Shown: positions 56,569 to 64,000 of the stretch, piece by piece
How positions within the stretch are numbered: the first letter of the stretch is position 1
How the letters are laid out: the number at the start of each line of letters is the position of its first letter
NCBI RefSeq assembly: GCF_000455285.1
Contig: NZ_HG005284.1
Span: 32,344-96,343, forward strand
DNA: 64,000 nucleotides
Source of the DNA: Candidatus Stoquefichus massiliensis AP9
Lineage (GTDB): Bacteria; Bacillota_I; Bacilli_A; Erysipelotrichales; Coprobacillaceae
Direction: 5' to 3'
Notes under the pieces: generated by a model
Databases searched by the model: none
Told to the model about the DNA's origin: nothing
Seen by the model: only the letters and a program-made list of their open reading frames with translations
Made by a program: the position numbers and the translations under genes

Positions 56569-58722
56569 TTATTGTGATGTTTTGTCAACCTTACAATAAA
56601 AACAAAAACAAGACCTACCAGAATTTTTGGCATAATATAATGCCTGATCTGCATTTTCATAAAGTTCTTCATAAGTCGTTGCGTCATCTGGATAACAGGC
56701 AATTCCAATACTACAGGAAACTTGTTCCATAATTTTTTGAGAATCTTCGATAATATGTTGTGCTTTCAATGTAATTGTTTCCTTGTCATAAATATCTTTA
56801 AAAAACACAACAAATTCATCTCCACCAACACGACCAACTATATCCGTAGAACGACAATGTCTTTTCAGCAGATTACCAAAATCTTTAATCACCTGATCAC
56901 CACTCAAATGACCATATGAATCATTAATATTCTTAAAATGATCAATATCTATAATCATTAAACTTCCCTGATGCCCATCCAAATACACCTCTATTAATTC
57001 ACTCGTATTCACTTTATTCAATAATCCAGATAAAGGATCCATACGCATTTTCTGTTTTAAAGTCTCTTCCGTTTTTTTAGCATTCAATAAAGCACCATTC
57101 TTTTCTTCCAATAATTTATTCTTTTTAAGAATTTCCCGATTAAATCGTATTTCTAAAACAATAAAAACAATCAACCCTATAACAATTCCACAAACAGCTG
57201 CAATCAATAGTGGATGATTTTGAATAAAGGATTGTAAAGATATTGTATCAATGTGACCAAGCATATTTTCAATTACAATCGCATCTATTTCCTTATCACT
57301 CATCTTATGAATAGATTTATTAAGAATACTGATTAAAATTTCATCAGTATCTTTATTTAAACCTAAAGAAATAGGTGCTTCAACTATTCTTGGTAAAACC
57401 TCCATTAAATCAATATATTCTTGAAACACCTGATAACTATGCAAATAAAGTGTTGACAATAAAGCTCCGTCAATCTTTTTTTGATTTAAAGCCTCTAAAC
57501 ATTCATTTGCTGTATCGTATTCAATAATCTCCCATTGACTATATTTTTCCTGAGTAAAAGATATGAGTCCTGGTTCTGACCCTAACATCGCAATTTTCAA
57601 ATGATCATCTACATCTATTTGTGTTTGTTTGCGGGCAACAAGGGAACTCATTTTTGTATAGTAAGAATCTGTAAAATTCATATGATATTCTTTTTGTAAT
57701 GATTGTGATACAGTTGAACTTAATATGATATCTGCTTCTTTATTTTTTACCATATTCCAAGCTGATTTTCCTTGAGTATCTATTATTTGAAAATCAATAC
57801 CACTATTTTTACTTATTAAGTTCATTAAATCAATCATAACGCCTTTGTATTGCTTTGACTGTTTATCATAATATTCTAAAGGATAGTCATGATTTTCTAT
57901 AGCTATAGTTAACTGAGGATGTTCTTGAATGTATTGTTGTTCGTGTTTTGTAAAACCAATTGATTTTCGTGTGGTATCACCATAATATTTTTCATGTAAC
58001 TTAGCTACATAATAAGGATTATTTAATTCAATTTGAGCAAGGGCCTGATCTAATTTTTTTAGGACTTCCATATTCTTTTTTGATGTCATAAAATATGCAG
58101 GCAATGATCCTAGTTTTGCTATATATTTTTTATGATTATAATCATTCATACTCCAATTCACAATCATATCTACTTCTTTATCTTCTAATGCTTTATTTAA
58201 ACATGTTAAATCATCATAATACTGCCTTTGAACATCTATATGATTTTCTTTTACATAATCTTCAAAGATCTGATTGAGATAATTTCCCTTAATCATTCCA
58301 ATCTGAAGCTGCTGATATGATTGTGGATCATCAAAAAATAAATCATCACGCTCTTCTAAAGCAATTAATGCTACATAATCTTGACAGCATTTATTTTGAC
58401 TAAATAAAAACTTTTCAGCCCTTTCTTCAGAATATTGGGCAGGCATCAATAAATCTATCTCACCCTTTTCAAGCCAATCTAAACACTCTTCCCATGTTCC
58501 TTCAACATAATCATATTTCCAATGTGTATACTTTTGAATTTCATCTAAAAATTCTGCCCCATAGCCACTCACTGATCCATCAGTATGCAAACTTAAGAAT
58601 TTCTCTAAGTCTACACATCCTACCCGTATTGTTTCCTTTGCATATAACGGAACAATCATAAAGCAGCATACCATAGTCAAACAACAGATAACTCCAATCC
58701 ATAGTTTTCTTAAATATTTCAT
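56569..58722 (-). CDS. diguanylate cyclase with two extracellular solute-binding domains
   Basis: 717 residues. A signal-anchor, then two tandem type-3 solute-binding domains (about 28-235 starting TIRVGCVDLEKFL, and 250-475 starting LTIAIENHDYPLEYYD), a membrane helix (LLIAAVCGIVIGLIVFIVLEI), a short coiled coil and a GGDEF domain. The active-site motif VGGDEFVVF is intact, and RSTD five residues before it is the inhibitory I-site. It probably makes c-di-GMP in response to an amino acid or similar ligand. The ATG at 58722 follows AGGTG by 6 nt. Confidence 0.9.
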   Translation of the reverse strand: MKYLRKLWIGVICCLTMVCCFMIVPLYAKETIRVGCVDLEKFLSLHTDGSVSGYGAEFLDEIQKYTHWKYDYVEGTWEECLDWLEKGEIDLLMPAQYSEERAEKFLFSQNKCCQDYVALIALEERDDLFFDDPQSYQQLQIGMIKGNYLNQIFEDYVKENHIDVQRQYYDDLTCLNKALEDKEVDMIVNWSMNDYNHKKYIAKLGSLPAYFMTSKKNMEVLKKLDQALAQIELNNPYYVAKLHEKYYGDTTRKSIGFTKHEQQYIQEHPQLTIAIENHDYPLEYYDKQSKQYKGVMIDLMNLISKNSGIDFQIIDTQGKSAWNMVKNKEADIILSSTVSQSLQKEYHMNFTDSYYTKMSSLVARKQTQIDVDDHLKIAMLGSEPGLISFTQEKYSQWEIIEYDTANECLEALNQKKIDGALLSTLYLHSYQVFQEYIDLMEVLPRIVEAPISLGLNKDTDEILISILNKSIHKMSDKEIDAIVIENMLGHIDTISLQSFIQNHPLLIAAVCGIVIGLIVFIVLEIRFNREILKKNKLLEEKNGALLNAKKTEETLKQKMRMDPLSGLLNKVNTSELIEVYLDGHQGSLMIIDIDHFKNINDSYGHLSGDQVIKDFGNLLKRHCRSTDIVGRVGGDEFVVFFKDIYDKETITLKAQHIIEDSQKIMEQVSCSIGIACYPDDATTYEELYENADQALYYAKNSGRSCFCFYCKVDKTSQ

Positions 58723-58752
58723 CTTCATCACCTTGTACCCTCTAATACACAT

Positions 58753-58780
58753 ATTATATACAATATCAGAAAAAATGCAA
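58753..58780 (-). promoter_or_regulatory. promoter of the GGDEF gene
   Basis: On the reverse strand TTGCAT (58775-58780) and TATAAT (58753-58758) are 16 bp apart. The -35 overlaps the U-tract of the gapA terminator, so the two genes are packed end to end. Confidence 0.6.
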
Positions 58781-58810
58781 AAAAAAGAACACCGAAGTGT
58801 TCTTTTCATC
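58776..58810 (-). terminator. gapA terminator with UUCG tetraloop
   Basis: On the reverse strand AAAGAACAC-TTCG-GTGTTCTTT is a perfect 9-bp stem closed by the stable TTCG loop and followed by TTTTT. Confidence 0.92.
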
Positions 58811-58811
58811 A

Positions 58812-59828
58812 TTATTTAGTTAATTCAGCAAAATATTTAATAGTTCTAACCATGTTAGAAGTATATGAATTTTCGTTATCATACCAAGCAACTGTTTGAA
58901 CTTCAGTAGTTCCGTTATCTAATGGTTTAACCATAGTTTGAGTTGCATCAAATAATGAACCATAGTTAATTCCGATAATATCAGAAGATACTAATTGTTC
59001 TTCAGTATATCCAAATGATGGAGTTGCTGCTGCTTTCATAGCTGCATTAACTTCTTCAACTGTAACTTCACCATCAACAACTGAAGTTAAGATAGTTGTA
59101 GATCCAGTAGGAACAGGGACACGTTGAGCTGAACCAATTAATTTTCCATTTAATTCAGGAATAACTAAACCAATAGCTTTAGCTGCACCTGTAGAGTTAG
59201 GAACGATATTAACAGCAGCTGCACGAGCTCTTCTTAAATCACCTTTTCTATGAGGTCCATCTAATACCATTTGGTCACCAGTGTAAGCATGTACTGTCAA
59301 CATGATACCTGATTTAATTTTAGCTAAGTTATTTAAAGCGTTAGCCATAGGTGCTAAACAGTTAGTTGTACAAGAAGCTGCAGAAATAATTGTATCTTCA
59401 GCTTTTAAGATACCTTCATTTACACCAAATACAACTGTTGGTAAATCATTTCCTGCTGGTGCAGAGATAACAACTTTTTTAGCTCCTGCATCAATATGAG
59501 CTTGAGATTTAGCTTTAGATACATAGAATCCTGTACATTCTAAAACTACATCTACACCTAATTCCCCCCAAGGTAATTTAGAAGCATCTGCTTCTTTGTA
59601 GATTTCAATTTCTTTTCCATCTACTACGATAGAAGATTCTTTTACTTCTACTTTATCAGCTAATGCATATCTACCTTGTGCTGAATCATATTTTAATAAA
59701 TGTGCTAACATTTTTGGATCAGTTAAATCGTTAATTGCGACAACTTCATATCCTTCAGCACCAAACATTTGTCTAAATGCTAGACGTCCAATACGTCCGA
59801 AACCATTAATTGCTACTTTTACTGCCAT
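58812..59828 (-). CDS. gapA: glyceraldehyde-3-phosphate dehydrogenase
   Basis: 338 residues. The NAD-binding start [17 protein letters not shown], the catalytic [15 protein letters not shown] with Cys about 154, and [12 protein letters not shown] and [12 protein letters not shown] are all present. It is the glycolytic enzyme receiving triose phosphate from the sugar pathways in region 1. Codon choice is visibly more biased than in its neighbours, as expected for a highly expressed gene. AAGGAGG is its ribosome site; it has its own promoter and terminator. Confidence 0.98.
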   Translation of the reverse strand: MAVKVAINGFGRIGRLAFRQMFGAEGYEVVAINDLTDPKMLAHLLKYDSAQGRYALADKVEVKESSIVVDGKEIEIYKEADASKLPWGELGVDVVLECTGFYVSKAKSQAHIDAGAKKVVISAPAGNDLPTVVFGVNEGILKAEDTIISAASCTTNCLAPMANALNNLAKIKSGIMLTVHAYTGDQMVLDGPHRKGDLRRARAAAVNIVPNSTGAAKAIGLVIPELNGKLIGSAQRVPVPTGSTTILTSVVDGEVTVEEVNAAMKAAATPSFGYTEEQLVSSDIIGINYGSLFDATQTMVKPLDNGTTEVQTVAWYDNENSYTSNMVRTIKYFAELTK

Positions 59829-59864
59829 TTTATTGACTTCCTCCTTGATTTATTTTATGCCTAT

Positions 59865-59893
59865 ATTATAGTCTACAAACCAAAATAAATCAA
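59865..59893 (-). promoter_or_regulatory. gapA promoter
   Basis: On the reverse strand TTGATT (59888-59893) and TATAAT (59865-59870) are exactly 17 bp apart. The rest of the divergent gap to clpP holds a TATAAT box at 60099-60104 and a GAAATTTT/AAAATTTC dyad (60017-60035), with no clear -35 for clpP. Confidence 0.75.
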
Positions 59894-60125
59894 TAAAAGT
59901 TGTAAGTATTATATAAAAAAATTCACATGAAAGGTAATGTAACCACTTCCAAACAGAAAAAGACTTTTTACTACATCATTTTTGATGAAAGAAACACTTT
60001 TTACCAGTTTGATATCGAAATTTTTATAAAATTTCTATTTAATGTGTCATTTAAAACAAACTCTTCACCTTTCATGAATATTAACTCTCATAAAACTCTA
60101 TAATGAACTATGGAGGTCAAAACTT

Positions 60126-60704
60126 ATGAACTTTATTCCAACAGTTATACTAAAAAAACAATCTAAGGAGTATGCTTATGATATTTATTCACGACTTTTA
60201 GAAGACCGTATTATCATGTTATGTGGTGAAATCAATGATGAAATGGCAAGTTCTATTGTCAGTCAGCTCTTATATTTAGAATCACTTGATCCGAATGCTG
60301 ATATTGATATGTATATCAATTCACCTGGTGGTAGTGTTTCAGCCGGTTTAGCTATATTTGATACAATGAATTTTGTCAAATGCGATGTGTCAACAATCAG
60401 TATTGGACTTTCTGCTAGTATGGGAGCATTTCTTCTTGCTGCTGGTCAAAAAGGAAAACGCTGTGCTTTAGAAAATAGTGAAATTATGATTCATCAACCC
60501 TTAGGTGGAACAAATGGTCAGGCAAGTGACATTGAAATTACAACCAAACATATTCTTAAGCAAAAAGAAAAACTGAATCGTCTTCTTTCAGAAATGACGA
60601 ATCAGCCATTACGCCGTATCAAAAAAGATACTGATCGTGATTATTTTATGAATGCTTATGATGCTTTAGAATATGGTCTTATTGATGAAGTCCTAAAGAA
60701 ATAA
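60126..60704 (+). CDS. clpP: ATP-dependent Clp protease proteolytic subunit
   Basis: 192 residues. The catalytic triad is visible: Ser in [17 protein letters not shown], His in [11 protein letters not shown] and Asp in [29 protein letters not shown] is the family's substrate-binding strand. It forms the protease barrel used with ClpX or ClpC. A GGAGG ribosome site lies before the ATG. It is monocistronic, with a terminator overlapping its stop. Confidence 0.97.
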   Translation: MNFIPTVILKKQSKEYAYDIYSRLLEDRIIMLCGEINDEMASSIVSQLLYLESLDPNADIDMYINSPGGSVSAGLAIFDTMNFVKCDVSTISIGLSASMGAFLLAAGQKGKRCALENSEIMIHQPLGGTNGQASDIEITTKHILKQKEKLNRLLSEMTNQPLRRIKKDTDRDYFMNAYDALEYGLIDEVLKK

Positions 60705-60725
60705 GCGTCATTCTGACGCTTTTTC
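60703..60725 (+). terminator. clpP terminator
   Basis: AAGCGTCA (60703-60710) pairs with TGACGCTT (60714-60721) around TTC, then TTTC. Confidence 0.88.
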
Positions 60726-61115
60726 TTATGTTTTTTCTAGTTCTATACAAAGATGTTTATCTTTAATAAAAAGTTGCTGAATTGGCAAATCACACACATA
60801 ACAACAAGATCCATCTTTAAAAAGCAAATGTTCATCATGAATCATTTGTTTTAAAGCACTTAATAAACTTAACTGTAAAAACAAATATTCTACTTTACCA
60901 TCAACATTCTCAAAAATTAATTTTCCATTTTGATAAGATAAAGTAAATCTTGCTTGCATATCAAAAGTATGATCCTGATAAGCAACAACAGCTTTCATTT
61001 CAATACATTCATTAATTGTTAATTGTGATTCTTTAATCATAATAGAATATTTATTTAAAAATGGTTTTAATCCATATTCCAGACAAGTTTTCACTTCATT
61101 TTCATTTAAAATCAT
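60726..61115 (-). CDS. hypothetical protein
   Basis: 129 residues, not recognised. It is soluble, with an N-terminal helical half and a beta-rich second half (ARFTLSYQNGKLIFENVDGKVEYLFLQL) and a CCYVC cysteine group near 105. No signal or membrane segment. GGGTG lies 5 nt before the ATG at 61115. It follows the uridine-kinase-like gene by 26 bp and is the last gene of the ansA unit. Confidence 0.55.
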   Translation of the reverse strand: MILNENEVKTCLEYGLKPFLNKYSIMIKESQLTINECIEMKAVVAYQDHTFDMQARFTLSYQNGKLIFENVDGKVEYLFLQLSLLSALKQMIHDEHLLFKDGSCCYVCDLPIQQLFIKDKHLCIELEKT

Positions 61116-61141
61116 TATATCACCCATATAGTATATGCATT

Positions 61142-61705
61142 CTATAAAGATATATGTATATCCTTTATCACAAGATATTTTTCATAGATACGATAATATT
61201 GGAAATATTTATTTTCTAAAGGAATCCAAATTTGCTGAAATTGAGTGATTTGATGAGGATTCCGTATTTTAATTCTTTTTGTTTGTAATTCTGGTTCGAT
61301 TTTTAAAACAAGACAATGCGTATAATAAGGAACGAATTCAGGTCGTAAAGCATAACTTCCTTCTATGATATTGCGTGGGTAATAAGGAACATCTAAAACA
61401 TTCTGTTTCAATTGCATAATAGAGCAATCAAAGGGTTGATAATGAACTGTTTGTTTTTGACTCAAAGGCATTAAAACAGTTTCTAAAAATCTTTCATAGT
61501 CTACATTACCCCCTGGTTCAGATAATCTTTCTGGTGTACGTTTATGGAAAGGCAAAAAGAAATCATCCATATGAAAAACATGAGCATCTAATCTTTGTTG
61601 TAAATAAGCTGCCAGTGTTGACTTCCCTGATGCACACATTCCATCAATAGCTAGTACAAATGAAGTTGTTTTTTCTAAATCTAAAATAAGTTCTTCTAAT
61701 GTCAT
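61142..61705 (-). CDS. uridine kinase-like P-loop phosphotransferase
   Basis: 187 residues. Walker A GMCASGKSTLAAYLQQ, then the acidic HMDDFFLP and a lid-like RTPERLSEPGGNVDYERF, the layout of uridine kinase and related nucleoside or sugar kinases; Walker B-like NIIEGSYAL. It probably phosphorylates a small hydroxyl substrate; uridine is only one option. It overlaps the EamA gene by 4 bp. Confidence 0.78.
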   Translation of the reverse strand: MTLEELILDLEKTTSFVLAIDGMCASGKSTLAAYLQQRLDAHVFHMDDFFLPFHKRTPERLSEPGGNVDYERFLETVLMPLSQKQTVHYQPFDCSIMQLKQNVLDVPYYPRNIIEGSYALRPEFVPYYTHCLVLKIEPELQTKRIKIRNPHQITQFQQIWIPLENKYFQYYRIYEKYLVIKDIHISL

Positions 61706-62577
61706 ACCTTCTCTCCCTGAGCCTGATTTTTAACAAGTATAAATGTTGATAACAACACCAATAAACATCCTACAATCTTCATGAGAGTTAATTGCTCATT
61801 TAAAAACAATATGCCAACAATAATACTTGTAATAGGTTCTAAGGTTGAAAGAATAGCTGTTAAAGATGCCCCTAAACAACAAATGCCTTTTTGAAACAAA
61901 ACCACACCTATCAATGATGTAAAAACTGCAACAACCATTGATAACAGATATCCAGATAGTGGCATGATTGAAAGACTCTTTGTTATAAGAGCTAAAAGTA
62001 AAATAACTGTACTATTCATGATCACCAAATAGAAGTTAAAAACATAAGGACTAATATAACGAATTGTTGAATGATCCATGCCAATCATATAATATGCAAA
62101 GAATATTCCAGATCCTACAGCAAGTAAAAATCCAAACATAGAAGATGCTGATTTTTCAATAAAACATAAAATACCTACCATTGCTAAGACCAAACATAAG
62201 ATTTGTTTATGATTGAGTTTTTGCTGATACAAAATAAAATTCATAATACATACAAATAAAGGATAAAGGAAATGAAGAACTGTAGCACTTCCAACACCTA
62301 TATAACTATATGAAGAATAAAGTAAAACAACGGTTAACGTATTTCCAAAAAATCCGACTTTTAAAATATCTTTGAATTGCTGTTTTGTCACTTTTAAAGA
62401 TAACTTCTGATACAAGACAATAAATAAAAACAAAGGTACCACAAACAAATGTCTTAAGAAAGCTAATTGTATACCATTATTTCCCATACTATAAGTGAAT
62501 TTGCCAATAGCTGGCGTAATTCCAAATATAATTGTTGAAATAACAGTAAATACAATACCTTTTTGTTTAATATTCAT
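61702..62577 (-). CDS. EamA-family (DMT) transporter
   Basis: 291 residues, ten hydrophobic segments in two repeated EamA halves; the first contains TPAIGKFTYSMGNNG and FLRHLFVVPLFLF, the second VVAVFTSLIGVVLFQKGICCLGASLTAILSTLEPITS. Such proteins export amino acids or metabolites. It overlaps the asparaginase gene by 11 bp, so a role in amino-acid traffic is reasonable but not shown. Confidence 0.9.
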   Translation of the reverse strand: MNIKQKGIVFTVISTIIFGITPAIGKFTYSMGNNGIQLAFLRHLFVVPLFLFIVLYQKLSLKVTKQQFKDILKVGFFGNTLTVVLLYSSYSYIGVGSATVLHFLYPLFVCIMNFILYQQKLNHKQILCLVLAMVGILCFIEKSASSMFGFLLAVGSGIFFAYYMIGMDHSTIRYISPYVFNFYLVIMNSTVILLLALITKSLSIMPLSGYLLSMVVAVFTSLIGVVLFQKGICCLGASLTAILSTLEPITSIIVGILFLNEQLTLMKIVGCLLVLLSTFILVKNQAQGEKV

Positions 62578-63547
62578 TAAATATCTTCCTTATCTCATCA
62601 TGATTTAATGAATATGTTAAAGCGAGCATTAATAAAACTCTTGCCTTTTGTGGTGTTAATGTATTTCCTGGAATACAGCAATGCTGTGGATCAAAAATTT
62701 CATCATCAAAAACAATTCCTTGCGCAACTCTTGAACAGCGTACAAAAACAATCCCCTGTGAGGATAAATCTTCAATAGCGCGCATCCATTCCCGATTATA
62801 ATTTCCACTACCTGATCCTGTTAAAACGATCCCATGATGAAACTTTGCTAAATCATATAATAACTGACTAGATGCTCCTGCATAAAAATAAGCAATACCA
62901 ACAGATGATAAATCCTTTAATACTCTTTTTGAGAACATAGAATCAATCGTATGTATCTTAAATGTTCTTGAAAAGAAGTAAACTTCATGATCTTGCATAT
63001 AACCTAAACATCCAAAAGCTTTCTGATCAAAAGCATCAACTTTATAATTGTTAACCTTTTGAATATCTCTACCTGAGTAAATTGTATTCGAAAAAAGTCC
63101 CATAACACCCTGATGCCATGCTTCATTATGAGTTGCTAAACAAACTGCCTGATATAAATTATAAGGTCCATCAGCACTCGTTGCGGTTGCTGGACGCATG
63201 GCTCCTGTAATCACAACTGGTTTTTCTGTATGAAGCGTTAAATTTAAAAAATAAGCTGTTTCATCTAGTGTATCTGTTCCATGTGTCACAACAACACCAT
63301 CTATATGCTCATCTTTAACTATTTCATTGATTGTATTGGATAATACTATCCATCTTTGTGGATTCATTTCATTACTATCAATATTCATTAACTGATATTC
63401 TTTAATATGTGCAATATTTTGTATCATAGGAATTGATTGAATAATTTCATCCACATTCATTTCACCTGCCCGATAAGCAACAGTCTTTCCTTGCTGGCCT
63501 GTTCCTGCAATCGTTCCACCAGTTGCAACAATCGCAATTGTTTTCAT
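62567..63547 (-). CDS. ansA: L-asparaginase (cytoplasmic type)
   Basis: 326 residues. The two catalytic threonines lie in VATGGTIAGTG (about 10) and VVTHGTDTLDETAYFL (about 90), with the Lys/Ser partners in TGAMRPATATSADGP. It hydrolyses asparagine to aspartate and ammonia. There is no signal peptide, so it acts in the cytoplasm. AGGGTG precedes the ATG at 63547. First gene of a four-gene unit with the EamA transporter, kinase and hypothetical protein. Confidence 0.93.
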   Translation of the reverse strand: MKTIAIVATGGTIAGTGQQGKTVAYRAGEMNVDEIIQSIPMIQNIAHIKEYQLMNIDSNEMNPQRWIVLSNTINEIVKDEHIDGVVVTHGTDTLDETAYFLNLTLHTEKPVVITGAMRPATATSADGPYNLYQAVCLATHNEAWHQGVMGLFSNTIYSGRDIQKVNNYKVDAFDQKAFGCLGYMQDHEVYFFSRTFKIHTIDSMFSKRVLKDLSSVGIAYFYAGASSQLLYDLAKFHHGIVLTGSGSGNYNREWMRAIEDLSSQGIVFVRCSRVAQGIVFDDEIFDPQHCCIPGNTLTPQKARVLLMLALTYSLNHDEIRKIFNEY

Positions 63548-63605
63548 ATTCATCACCCTTTCATATCTTAGTTATTCTACCATTTTGTCTTTTTATACAC
63601 AATAT

Positions 63606-63643
63606 AAAAGGACACTTTTCTCATTTTCTAAAAGTGCCCTTTT
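63606..63643. terminator. terminator after the 88-residue gene
   Basis: AAAAGGACACTTTT (63606-63619) pairs with AAAAGTGCCCTTTT (63630-63643), 14 bp with one G-T. It is nearly symmetrical and can act on either strand. Confidence 0.8.
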
Positions 63644-63672
63644 ACCAATCATCCTTTAACATACTTCCTCCA

Positions 63673-63939
63673 CTATTCCATTTCTTGAATCAAATATTTT
63701 TCTTCTATAATTGGTTTGAATTGACGACATATCTTTGGATTTGTTTCTTTCGATATTTCAAACAATAATATTGGAGTATATTCTTCATTTAAAACAGGAT
63801 AAGGATTGTTTTTGATGATACGAAGTATAACTTTTAAATCTCCATCACCAATAACGATATCATGGCTACTACAGATTTTTCTAAAAACCTTTAATGTTAA
63901 TCTTTGTAAGCGATGATTCATGAGACTCCAATTTGTCAT
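63673..63939 (-). CDS. small hypothetical protein
   Basis: 88 residues, not recognised. It starts TNWSLMNHRLQRLTLKVFRK and has a beta-like SHDIVIGDGDLKVILRII middle and charged end, with no membrane segment. A strong AGGAGG lies 7 nt before the ATG and a terminator follows, so it is likely a real gene. The 61 bases upstream to the window edge contain AGGTA/TACCT arms flanking an AT-rich stretch. Confidence 0.6.
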   Translation of the reverse strand: MTNWSLMNHRLQRLTLKVFRKICSSHDIVIGDGDLKVILRIIKNNPYPVLNEEYTPILLFEISKETNPKICRQFKPIIEEKYLIQEME

Positions 63940-64000
63940 AAGTCTACCTCCTCTCAGGTATTTTATTAAATATGTACCTTTTTTGTTCTATTTATATTAT

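Noticed and set aside
60017-60035. GAAATTTT-TAT-AAAATTTC dyad upstream of clpP as a stress operator
   Set aside because: It is made only of A/T-rich bases, does not match the CtsR or HrcA sites I know, and could arise by chance.

Overview
The window comes from a very AT-rich, Gram-positive (Bacillota) genome. A lineage close to Erysipelotrichia/Coprobacillaceae is my inference. It rests on base composition, strong AGGAGG ribosome sites, TTGACA/TATAAT promoters, HPr kinase, PTS-centred sugar use, an LCP/BY-kinase surface locus, and the chain ctpA-uvrB-cca-uvrA-hprK-lgt. No 16S gene is present to settle it.

Region 1 (1-18457) is a phospho-beta-glycoside locus. A leftward operon (9775 to 1504) encodes an AlsE/Rpe-like epimerase, PTS EIIB, a GH1 enzyme, a TIM-barrel-like protein with a collapsed paralogue beside it, an RpiB-type isomerase, a DUF4867-like protein, a DeoC-like aldolase, a Gfo/Idh/MocA oxidoreductase, a second GH1 and a VOC protein. 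Around it lie ManA plus a third GH1, an EIIC with two zinc-ribbon membrane proteins, and the start of another EIIC. Two LacI-type repressors and one PRD regulator control the region. Operator-like repeats (AAACGTTT and CTAAATATTTA types) link their promoters.

Region 2 (18456-27910) is an SPFH/Tim44/zinc-ribbon envelope cluster, then an Mrp ATPase, a yitT relic, a DUF885 lipoprotein, YitT and a manganese catalase.

Region 3 (27945-32650) holds the most interesting element. A four-gene surface operon (CpsC/Wzz, CpsD tyrosine kinase, LCP enzyme, anchored protein) lies beside a tyrosine recombinase gene. The recombinase gene is bracketed by two inverted 25-bp sites that share a 9-bp core. Inside the segment a near-consensus promoter (32473-32501) points away from the operon into a terminator. 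Inverting the segment would place that promoter directly before cpsC. I read this as a self-contained invertible promoter switch, probably captured in its non-driving orientation.

Region 4 (32731-38716) has a fourth GH1 with an RpiR regulator, six tRNA genes (Asn-Glu-Val-Thr-Lys-Leu), an MIF-like protein, an aminotransferase and a PII-like protein. Region 5 (38715-45575) is a two-component system with an ABC/FtsX transporter and matching response-regulator boxes, a MerR regulator with a typical 19-bp-spacer promoter, and a RelA/SpoT-domain synthetase. Region 6 (45673-64000) is housekeeping: lgt, hprK, uvrA (frameshifted by an exact 25-bp tandem duplication), cca, uvrB, ctpA, an MntR-like regulator with a ZIP transporter, a diguanylate cyclase, gapA, clpP, and an asparaginase/transporter/kinase group.
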